From Pseudomonadota bacterium (lineage in GTDB: Bacteria; Pseudomonadota; Alphaproteobacteria; Rhizobiales; Xanthobacteraceae), in NCBI GenBank assembly GCA_021779635.1, contig JAJYAH010000542.1, forward strand, positions 1-5,349: a stretch of 5,349 nt of DNA. Reading direction: 5' to 3'. This document shows, piece by piece, positions 1 through 4,542 of this stretch (within the stretch, counting starts at the first letter, position 1; the number at the start of each line of letters is the position of its first letter). The notes under the pieces were generated by a model. It was given only the letters and a program-made list of their open reading frames with translations, was not told where the DNA came from and made no database searches. The translations under genes and the position numbers were made by a program.

Positions 1-162
1 GGTATCGGCTTCGCGCTTACGCACAAGCGGATTGTAGTGTCGAACGACGTCGGGTTCCCCGAATACAAAAACGCTCTCATGTTCAAATGGCAGTTTCAAG
101 ATGTTCAAGCTAACCGCCACTCGGCGAACGTAGGGAGAAAGCAAAATACCAATCAATCTCAC
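1..162 (-). CDS. Glutathione S-transferase-like protein, N-terminal part (runs off the left edge)
   Basis: This is an open frame of 54 codons from a GTG start at 162 to the window edge, with no stop. The translation begins MRLIGILLSPYVRRVAVSLN and continues with LKLPFEHESV and NPLV. That is the beta-alpha-beta start of the thioredoxin-like GST N-terminal domain: the S-P-Y-V-R-R turn, where the catalytic Ser/Cys/Tyr usually lies, then a helix, then the LPFE strand before the usual NP motif. The start is supported by GGAGG on the minus strand (169-173), 6 nt from GTG. Family members are cytosolic and conjugate glutathione to electrophiles or do related thiol chemistry; the substrate cannot be told from this fragment. 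The usual VPTL motif after NPL is not seen (KREADT follows), so it could be divergent or damaged. The rest of the gene is outside the window. Confidence 0.72.
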   Translation of the reverse strand, partial: MRLIGILLSPYVRRVAVSLNILKLPFEHESVFVFGEPDVVRHYNPLVRKREADT

Positions 163-182
163 GGCCGACCTCCGCGGGTTTG

Positions 183-217
183 GCATTGCGTCACATTGTC
201 CCCTTGACACGCAATGC
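183..217. repeat. Perfect 9-bp inverted repeat upstream of the GST-like gene
   Basis: GCATTGCGT at 183-191 is repeated in inverse as ACGCAATGC at 209-217, with 17 nt between. It lies 21 bases upstream of the GST start codon, between the start and the putative promoter. It could be an operator for a dimeric regulator or a hairpin in the mRNA leader. No T-run follows on either strand, so it is not a classical terminator. Confidence 0.5.
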
Positions 218-240
218 TGCCAGAACTGGGCAACAAAGCA

Positions 241-270
241 ATAATTCATTGCCGGATTGCCAAGTATCAA
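241..270 (-). promoter_or_regulatory. Possible promoter of the GST-like gene
   Basis: On the minus strand TTGATA (265-270) and AATTAT (241-246) are separated by 18 bp. Transcription would start near 234, giving a leader of about 70 nt before the GTG at 162. The -10 element lies inside a short inverted repeat (GCAAT, 5 nt, ATTGC; 238-252), which could be an operator. Match to the consensus is moderate and no expression evidence is available. Confidence 0.28.
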
Positions 271-386
271 ACGATTAAAATACAGGCAGATCCTCGAACG
301 TTTATGGGCGTTTCCGCCGACCGTTTACGTTGCAAATATTAGCCGGACGTTGGGCTAGTTGCCGAGATCGGCGACGCTCTTACATC

Positions 387-410
387 ATAGCGTACGGAAT
401 AGCGTACGGA
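387..410. repeat. Tandem duplication of a 12-bp unit containing CGTACG
   Basis: The 12-mer ATAGCGTACGGA occurs twice in direct succession (387-398 and 399-410) with no mismatch. Each copy holds the 6-bp palindrome CGTACG, so two palindromic cores are spaced 12 bp apart, close to one helical turn. Paired GTAC-centred sites are typical of operators bound by TetR-family dimers, but no regulator gene is present in the window. A chance or slippage duplication is the alternative. Confidence 0.6.
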
Positions 411-411
411 A

Positions 412-437
412 CCGGGGGCCTTTCCATGCTCCCCCGG
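412..437. repeat. GC-rich inverted repeat
   Basis: CCGGGGG (412-418) pairs perfectly with CCCCCGG (431-437) across a 12-nt loop. A competing palindrome, CCCCCGGGGG, covers 431-440. It starts right after the 12-bp tandem repeat. No U-tract follows on the plus strand, so an intrinsic terminator is unlikely; function unknown. Confidence 0.4.
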
Positions 438-543
438 GGGGATAGGTTTGCGCTCCCCGCCTGACGCAAACGTAGAGCCTGCCCAACGCGGCTATGGAAC
501 GCGGCCGATCATGGTCGCAGCAGCCATTGCAGCGAGGCAATCT

Positions 544-1262
544 ATGAAACCCGATCTCTACGCGGAGGTATCGGCGCGCATTATCGCCGAGTTGGAGCGG
601 GGCGCAGCCCCCTGGATCAAGCCATATGGTCCGCAACACCCGGCGCGAATACACCGTGCAACGCTGTCAGCAACCGGCCCTACTCTGGATGCAACGTGGT
701 GCTTTTGTGGATGGCGCAAGGGGCAGCGGGCGGTTATCGCACGCCGCGCTTTTGACGTTTAATAAGCAGGCTTTGGAATTAGGCGGCAACGTCCGCAGAG
801 GCGAGCGCGGAACGAAGGTCTACTTCGTGAAGCAACTGCAGGTTCGCGACCAAGGCGCGGACGATAGCACGTCAACCCGCCTGATCCCAACGTGCGCGAT
901 GAACTTGCCCACGACTTCTTGCACTCGACTAGCGCGGACATCCGCGAAGGCAGCGGGGAAGCCTGCTATGTCCCCAACCGCGATTTCATCTCAATGCCGG
1001 CATTCGCCGCTTTCAGGAGCGCGGACAGCTTTTACAACGTGACATTTCACGAGTTGACGCATTGGACGGGACACAAAGCGCGTCTTGATCGCGATTTGGA
1101 GAACCGGTTCGGCACACGCAACTACGCAGCAGAGGAGCTAATTGCTGAACTGGGCGCCGCCTTCCTGTGTGCTGAGTTTGGCTTTAACGGCAAGGTCAGG
1201 AACGCGAGCTACATCGCCTGCGCGGTTTGGCGCTTGCCGAGCCGGCAGTGAGGGCGGCGTGA
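544..1262 (+). pseudogene. ardC: Broken ArdC-type antirestriction protein / zincin-like metallopeptidase
   Basis: ArdC-type proteins (about 300 residues) have an N-terminal ssDNA-binding domain and a C-terminal zincin-like domain; they protect incoming plasmid or ICE DNA from restriction. Here the coding sequence must be read across frames. It starts at ATG 544 (GAGG at 534-537), with KPDLYAEVSARIIAELERG to about 624. A shift near 622-629 leads to WSATPGANTPCNAV...NRPYSGCNVVLLWMAQ (627-752). A one-base loss in the T-run at 750-753 leads to LTFNKQALELGG...GTKVYFVKQLQVRD and RLIP (to about 888). Then NVRDELAHDFL (from 889) continues with ADIREGSGEACYVPNRDF, HELTHWTGHK (HExxH at 1048-1062) and YAAEELIAELGAAFL to about 1215. 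The ending LRGLALAEPAVRAA plus TGA is read in another frame from 1218. About 45-50 residues appear missing near 888 and about 25 near 1216, judged from my memory of the family. The gene cannot give a working full-length protein. Confidence 0.85.
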
Positions 1263-1504
1263 TGGCCCCGCAAGCCCTACAGCACGAGCCGCTCCACGAC
1301 ATCGTCCCAGAGACCGGCATCAGCATCGAAGTGTTCTACGCGGACCGCACACTGGAGACGTTCGGCAGGGACGGCGCTGGTTGGTTCTGGTTGACGCGCC
1401 GCCGCGGCTCTTCGCCGGACGGTTCTGCTACCGGCCCATTTGCCACGGCCTACGGGGCATATCGTGGCGCGATGACTGGACTTCGAAGGTCGCTCAATCA
1501 CTAA
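1262..1504 (+). CDS. Small conserved-looking hypothetical protein (80 aa)
   Basis: The ATG at 1262 overlaps by one base the original TGA of the ArdC gene (1260-1262), a TGATG junction typical of translational coupling, so it was the next gene of the same operon. The 80-residue product is soluble-looking, without signal peptide or membrane segment. It has recognisable blocks: EPLHDIVPETGISIEVFYAD, RTLETFGRDGAGWFW, PDGSATGPFATAYGAYRGAM. I recall similar short proteins downstream of ArdC-type genes in rhizobial islands, but no function is known to me and I assign none. The frame has no visible lesion. With ardC broken, ribosomes would rarely reach the coupled start, so it may be poorly translated. 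The frame is also open upstream (from 1142), but that extension overlaps ardC coding sequence and is not credible. Confidence 0.55.
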   Translation: MAPQALQHEPLHDIVPETGISIEVFYADRTLETFGRDGAGWFWLTRRRGSSPDGSATGPFATAYGAYRGAMTGLRRSLNH

Positions 1505-1518
1505 TTTGAGAGTCCAGC

Positions 1519-1559
1519 TGCTTCCATATTGCTTCCGCGCACTGGCTTCGTGGAAGCAA
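1519..1559. repeat. Inverted and direct repeats beside the tRNA gene
   Basis: TGCTTCC occurs at 1519-1525 and again at 1530-1536 (11-bp period). The second copy is part of an inverted repeat: TTGCTTCCGCG (1529-1539) pairs with CGTGGAAGCAA (1549-1559), 11 positions with one G-T wobble, around a 9-nt loop. It sits 45 bases from the 3' end of the tRNA gene. Neither strand shows a T-run after it, so it is a poor terminator. Closely spaced direct and inverted copies next to a tRNA resemble recombinase or accessory-factor sites of integrative elements, but this is inference. Confidence 0.4.
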
Positions 1560-1604
1560 AGCGGTTAGCAGACAACCAAAAGTGAAGTTATTGCAGATAG
1601 ATGC

Positions 1605-1681
1605 TGGCGCGCCCGAAGAGATTCGAACTCCTGACCCCCAGATTCGTAGTCTGGTGCTCTATCCAGCTGAGCTACGGGCGC
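1605..1681 (-). tRNA. tRNA-Arg (anticodon ACG)
   Basis: On the minus strand the sequence folds into a complete cloverleaf of 74 nt plus an encoded CCA (1605-1607). The acceptor stem GCGCCCG (1681-1675) pairs with CGGGCGC; U8 and A9 follow. The D stem is GCTC/GAGC. The anticodon stem CCAGA/TCTGG carries the loop CTACGAA with anticodon ACG. The variable loop has five bases, the T stem AGGAG/CTCTT carries the loop TTCGAAT, and the discriminator is G. Anticodon ACG is normally deaminated at A34 to inosine by TadA and reads CGU, CGC and CGA. The 3' end points to the ArdC remnant, so the gene is a likely attachment site for a past integrative element. I see no strong promoter or T-rich terminator for it. 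Confidence 0.97.
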
Positions 1682-1888
1682 GTTTTTCGCTAAGCATTTC
1701 AGGGCGCAGGGCCCACCGATGCCGCATGCATTCGCAAGACATTTTTCGAAAGGTCACGAAAGCGCGCCATAGCTACCGGCTCCGGCCGGGCTTGGCAAGC
1801 TCCGGAAACGGCCCTCTGCCGGTCTTTCGGGGTCGGAAGCGGTGCCGAAGGAGCAGCCAAATGCCGTCAAAACCCGCCGCATTCGGCC

Positions 1889-3367
1889 TTACGCCCGCGC
1901 CCGTTCGTTGCGCACGCTCATCAGTTCCACCGGCCGGTCCGGAATCGTGATCCGGAAGGTGGCGCCGATGGTGCCCTCCACCAGATGAATGTCGCCGCCA
2001 TGGGCGCGGACCAGTTCGGCGGCAATCGCAAGGCCGAGCCCGCTGCCGCCGGGCCGGCCCGACGACTGGAATGCCTCGAACAGGTGATCGCGGGCCTTCG
2101 CCGGCACGCCCGGGCCGGTGTCGGAAACCTCGACAATCGCGACCGCGCCCTCGCGACGCCCGGTGATGCGAATCTGCTGGGTCGCGGCGTCGCTCCTCGG
2201 CCGGCCTTCGAGCGCCTGCGCTGCGTTGCGCACCAGGTTCAGCATCACGCGAAACAGATGGTCGGGATCGGCGTCGATGGTCAGCCCGCGCTCGATCGCG
2301 CTGATCCAGGCGATCGACGCATCCGACGCCAGCCCTGCGGATTCGCGAACCTCGTTGACGACGGGATCGACCAGGATCATCCGGCGGTCGGGAGCGGCCT
2401 CCTGCGCGCGGCCATAGGACAGCGTCGACTGGCAGAACGCGATGGCGCGTTCCAGCGAACGCATCAGTTTCGGCGCGAAGCGCTGCACCCGCGGATCGGG
2501 CACGCTGGCGAGCTGGTCCGAAAGCAGTTGCGAGGATGCCAGCAGGTTGCGCAGATCGTGGTTGATCTTCGACACCGCAAGGCCAAGGGCGGCGAGCCGG
2601 CTCTTCTGATGCAGCATCGACACCAGATCGCGCTGCATCGCAGACAATTCGCGCTCGGCAACCCCGATCTCGTCGCCGCGCTGACTGGGCACGATGATCC
2701 GCGCCGAACTCTCGGGATTTTCGTGAAAGCCGACCAGGTTGGCGGTCAGCCGCCGCATCGGCCGCACGAACAGAAAATGCAGGGCGATATAGACCAGCCC
2801 CGCCGTCAGCATCGCGATTCCCATCGATACCAGCAGCAGGTTGCGGGAAAAACGGTACATCAACGCGCGCAATGGCGCCTCGTCGACCACGGTCTCGATG
2901 AACTCCGCGCCGCCAGGCGCCGGGCCGATGATGCGTATCGCCTGATTACCGCTTTCGAGCATGGTCTCGAAGGAATCGACGATCGCCGACCATGCCGTCA
3001 TCGTCCGCATGTCGACGTCATGGTCGATCGAGGCAGGCAAATCAGCGCTCGCCAGCAGCCGGCGTTGCTGCCCCATCTTGATGGCGACCGCGTGCGCACC
3101 GATACTGTCGAGGATTTTCCGCGCCAGCGAATCCGGAACCATGCCCGAGGGGGCGGCATCCAGCACCAGCGCCGCGGTGTTGGCCGCCGCCAGCCGGTCG
3201 TTCAGCCGGTTCATCCGGAAGTTGGCGATCGCGGGCACATAGATCAGCAGTCCTGCGATCATCACCAGCGGAACGGTGAGCAACAGCAGTTTGCCGGACA
3301 GGCCAAGCCGGCGCGCCGGCCGTGGCCGCGGCAATCCGGATGTCGGCTGTTCTTCGGTCACTGACAC
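1889..3367 (-). CDS. Membrane-bound HAMP sensor histidine kinase, orphan
   Basis: The 492-residue protein has the layout of a two-component sensor. An arginine-rich cytoplasmic N-terminus is followed by TM1 (about 26-46, KLLLLTVPLVMIAGLLIY), a sensor domain of about 130 residues in the periplasm, TM2 (about 176-200) and a HAMP linker (about 202-254, starting RPMRRL). The phosphoacceptor region reads SKINHDLRNLLASSQLL with His270; NHDLRN replaces the common SHELRTPL, so this is an atypical HisKA. The HATPase domain has the N-box LNLVRNAAQAL (Asn377, Asn381), G1 DTGPGVP (Asp416), F-box LFEAF and G2 GGSGLGLAIA, all intact. It should autophosphorylate; signal and partner are unknown. No response regulator is adjacent: a tRNA follows and the rpmH operon is divergent. 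I chose GTG at 3367 because GAAGG lies 8 nt upstream (3376-3380); the frame is open to a TTG at 3418 that lacks a good ribosome site. Confidence 0.93.
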   Translation of the reverse strand: MSVTEEQPTSGLPRPRPARRLGLSGKLLLLTVPLVMIAGLLIYVPAIANFRMNRLNDRLAAANTAALVLDAAPSGMVPDSLARKILDSIGAHAVAIKMGQQRRLLASADLPASIDHDVDMRTMTAWSAIVDSFETMLESGNQAIRIIGPAPGGAEFIETVVDEAPLRALMYRFSRNLLLVSMGIAMLTAGLVYIALHFLFVRPMRRLTANLVGFHENPESSARIIVPSQRGDEIGVAERELSAMQRDLVSMLHQKSRLAALGLAVSKINHDLRNLLASSQLLSDQLASVPDPRVQRFAPKLMRSLERAIAFCQSTLSYGRAQEAAPDRRMILVDPVVNEVRESAGLASDASIAWISAIERGLTIDADPDHLFRVMLNLVRNAAQALEGRPRSDAATQQIRITGRREGAVAIVEVSDTGPGVPAKARDHLFEAFQSSGRPGGSGLGLAIAAELVRAHGGDIHLVEGTIGATFRITIPDRPVELMSVRNERARA

Positions 3368-3780
3368 GATCTCTGCCTTCGATGCCGTCGCACCTGATCC
3401 GCCAAAATATGCCCACAAGCTGACCCGAAGGCGGCAAGCGGCTTGGCGGCAGGATCACGCGCTCTTTTAGCACTTTGGCGCGCGATCGGACGCAAAACCG
3501 GGTTGCTGTTTTGCCGATGACACGTCCGATTTCGCCGGTTTGACGATGCGTCTTGCTCCGGAACCGGTCAAATTACAGTTTGATCATGTCTGCCGGTTCC
3601 CGGCCAACGCCAGACCGATCCAACTTTGCCCGGTTTGGCGATAGCACGGTCCAAAATACGGCCCAAGCCGCAGCAGGCTGGATCGCGCATCGCCATCCCC
3701 GCACTGAAAACACCGCAACTGTCGATATATTCACCGGAATTGTGCCGTTTCAAAGGACCGCGGAAGGGCGCCACGCCGCA
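3368..3780. other. Divergent intergenic region between the kinase gene and the rpmH operon
   Basis: These 413 bases hold no gene I can support; the open frames of about 110 codons on both strands lack ribosome sites and family resemblance. Besides the candidate kinase promoter, the stretch shows TTTGA/TCAAA half-sites at 3539-3543, 3568-3572 and 3579-3583, the last two forming an inverted pair with a 6-nt gap. CCGGT also recurs (3535-3539, 3564-3568, 3593-3597). A second minus-strand promoter-like pair is TTGAAA (3748-3753), 18 bp, TATATC (3724-3729). I saw no DnaA-box cluster. Confidence 0.45.
3467..3495 (-). promoter_or_regulatory. Possible promoter of the histidine kinase gene
   Basis: On the minus strand TTGCGT (3490-3495) and TGCTAA (3467-3472) are separated by exactly 17 bp. 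Transcription would begin near 3460, giving a leader of about 90 nt before the GTG start at 3367. The -35 half is a fair match and the -10 half is weak, so this is a candidate only. Confidence 0.35.
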
Positions 3781-3809
3781 TTGACGAAAACGGGTCGCTC
3801 CCGTATAAG
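3781..3809 (+). promoter_or_regulatory. Sigma-70-type promoter of the rpmH-rnpA-yidC operon
   Basis: TTGACG (3781-3786) and TATAAG (3804-3809) are separated by 17 bp, a near-consensus housekeeping promoter and the best in the window. The expected start is near 3816, leaving a leader of about 130 nt before the rpmH start codon. A strong promoter fits the high demand for ribosomal protein L34. No other promoter is obvious before rnpA or yidC, so the three genes are probably co-transcribed. Confidence 0.75.
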
Positions 3810-3831
3810 CCGCGCCAACTGTCCGCGATGG

Positions 3832-3886
3832 CCCGGTCCGACCGGGGCGGCTCATTTGGGCCGGAAACGGCCTGTTTAGGCCGGCC
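3832..3886 (+). promoter_or_regulatory. Structured rpmH leader: two GC-rich hairpins and a third alternative pairing
   Basis: Two perfect hairpins lie in the predicted 5' leader. CCCGGT (3832-3837) pairs with ACCGGG (3841-3846) over a 3-nt loop. GGCCG (3859-3863) pairs with CGGCC (3868-3872) closed by a GAAA tetraloop of the stable GNRA class. A further GGCC at 3879-3882, within the palindrome GGCCGGCC (3879-3886), can compete for the same partner, so alternative folds exist. The T-tract after the second hairpin (TGTTTA) is too weak for a clear terminator. Autoregulation or attenuation is possible, but I know of no described L34 leader of this form in this group. Confidence 0.45.
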
Positions 3887-3944
3887 AGCATTAACGGACT
3901 TATCTCATTCCTCGGCAAATTGCCCGGTCAGCGGAGAACGACCC

Positions 3945-4079
3945 GTGAAGCGGACTTATCAACCCAGCAAACTGGTGCGCAAGCGCCGTCACGGCTTCCG
4001 CGCCCGCCTTGCGACGACCGGTGGCCGCAAGGTTCTCGCCGCGCGCCGCGCGCGGGGCCGCAAGCGTTTGAGCGCCTGA
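3945..4079 (+). CDS. rpmH: 50S ribosomal protein L34
   Basis: The 44-residue, very basic protein begins [20 protein letters not shown] and ends [18 protein letters not shown], the complete bacterial L34 at its normal length. It is a small structural protein of the large ribosomal subunit that binds 23S rRNA. The start is GTG at 3945, supported by GGAGA (3933-3937) 7 nt upstream; the frame is open further upstream, but the family always begins with MKRT(Y/F)QPS. It is the first gene of the rpmH-rnpA-yidC operon, and rnpA follows after 24 bp. Confidence 0.98.
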   Translation: MKRTYQPSKLVRKRRHGFRARLATTGGRKVLAARRARGRKRLSA

Positions 4080-4080
4080 G

Positions 4081-4095
4081 CCGGGCTTCCCGGAG
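4081..4095 (+). promoter_or_regulatory. Hairpin covering the rnpA Shine-Dalgarno sequence
   Basis: CCGGG (4081-4085) pairs perfectly with CCCGG (4089-4093) over a CTT loop, starting two bases after the rpmH stop. The rnpA ribosome site GGAG is at 4092-4095, 8 nt before ATG 4104, so two of its four bases are inside the stem. The hairpin could dampen rnpA translation and be opened by ribosomes finishing rpmH, giving much more L34 than RnpA from one mRNA. This role is inference. Confidence 0.5.
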
Positions 4096-4103
4096 ACCTC
4101 ATC

Positions 4104-4532
4104 ATGGATCGGCTAAGGCAGCGGGCGGACTTCCTCGCCGTTGCCAATGGCGCGCGGGTCAACAGTGCTGCCTTTGTGGTGCAAAGCCGCCGCCGCGACG
4201 ATGGCGGCCCGATCCGCGTCGGCTTCACCGTGACCAGGAAGAACGGAACCGCCACCGAGCGCAATCGCATCCGGCGCAGGCTTCGCGAACTGGTGAAGCG
4301 GCTGGATGTCATATCCATGCGACCGTACAGTGATTATGTGCTAGTCGGCCGTCGTACGGCACTGAACCGCGACTTTGCGACCATGCTCGACGATCTCCGC
4401 GCGGCGCTCCATCGCCTCGACCGGCAGGCGCCGATACCGTCTAAAGCGTTTTCGAGCGAAGTGAACACCGGTTCGCGTCAAGAGAACGCGTCAAAACAGA
4501 CACTAGCGCCAGCCGCCAACCGAATTGAATGA
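4104..4532 (+). CDS. rnpA: Ribonuclease P protein component
   Basis: RnpA binds the RNase P RNA and helps it recognise and cleave precursor-tRNA 5' leaders in the cytoplasm. The 142-residue product shows the family marks: the start MDRLRQRADFLAVANG, the strand RVGFTVTRK at 38-46, the basic RNR motif ERNRIRRRLRELVK (52-65) that contacts the RNA, and the closing strand DYVLVGRR (77-84). Family members are usually about 110-130 residues; here the conserved fold ends near residue 108. The tail SKAFSSEVNTGSRQENASKQ (113-132) plus ten more residues is encoded by a palindromic repeat (see that entry). The start is ATG 4104 with GGAG 8 nt upstream. YidD, which in many bacteria lies between rnpA and yidC, is absent; yidC starts 10 bp after the stop. 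Confidence 0.97.
   Translation: MDRLRQRADFLAVANGARVNSAAFVVQSRRRDDGGPIRVGFTVTRKNGTATERNRIRRRLRELVKRLDVISMRPYSDYVLVGRRTALNRDFATMLDDLRAALHRLDRQAPIPSKAFSSEVNTGSRQENASKQTLAPAANRIE
4443..4498. repeat. Palindromic intergenic-type repeat fused in frame to the 3' end of rnpA
   Basis: The outer arms GCGTTTTC (4446-4453) and GAGAACGC (4482-4489) pair over 8 positions with one G-U. Inside, GCGAA (4456-4460) pairs with TTCGC (4472-4476). AAAGCG before and CGTCAAAACA after complete the form I remember as a very frequent dispersed repeat in Bradyrhizobium, Nitrobacter and Rhodopseudomonas genomes, often seen translated as FSSEVDTGSREENASKQ. No other copy is in the window, so the dispersed nature rests on memory. 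The repeat is read in the rnpA frame and supplies about 19 residues of its tail. Confidence 0.65.
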
Positions 4533-4542
4533 CGAGACCTGA

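Larger units (their letters stand above)
163..543. other. Gene-poor stretch between the GST-like gene and the ArdC remnant
   Basis: I find no convincing gene in these 381 bases on either strand; short open frames here have no family resemblance. The composition is less GC-rich than the right half of the window. The stretch holds the possible GST promoter, a cluster of five ATTGC/GCAAT pentamers (185-260), the palindrome-like GCCGA-ga-TCGGC (361-372), the 12-bp tandem repeat at 387-410, and the GC-rich inverted repeat at 412-437. It may be a junction left by loss of one or more genes; that is inference. Confidence 0.5.

Noticed and set aside
214..342. Plus-strand 42-codon open frame starting at ATG 214.
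   Set aside because: No ribosome site and no protein-like character; it lies over the possible GST promoter.
1869..1887. Possible terminator after the kinase gene: minus-strand GCCG-AATG-CGGC stem followed by GGGTTTT.
   Set aside because: Only a 4-bp stem, and it includes the region of the stop codon; too weak to call.
1582..1950. Plus-strand open frame of 122 codons across the tRNA gene.
   Set aside because: It runs antisense through the tRNA-Arg gene and into the end of the kinase gene; the product has no coherent features.
1985..3364. Long plus-strand open frame of 459 codons opposite the histidine kinase.
   Set aside because: It is a mirror of the high-GC kinase gene; the translation is rich in Arg, Gly, His and Gln with no domain, while the minus-strand frame has complete kinase motifs.
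3553..3918. Overlapping open frames of 108 (plus) and 116 (minus) codons in the kinase-rpmH intergenic region.
   Set aside because: No ribosome site, no recognisable family, and both overlap the rpmH promoter and leader.
3368..3944. Possible replication origin, because rpmH lies near oriC in many bacteria.
   Set aside because: I found no cluster of TTATNCACA-type DnaA boxes and no dnaA gene; the neighbour is a histidine kinase.
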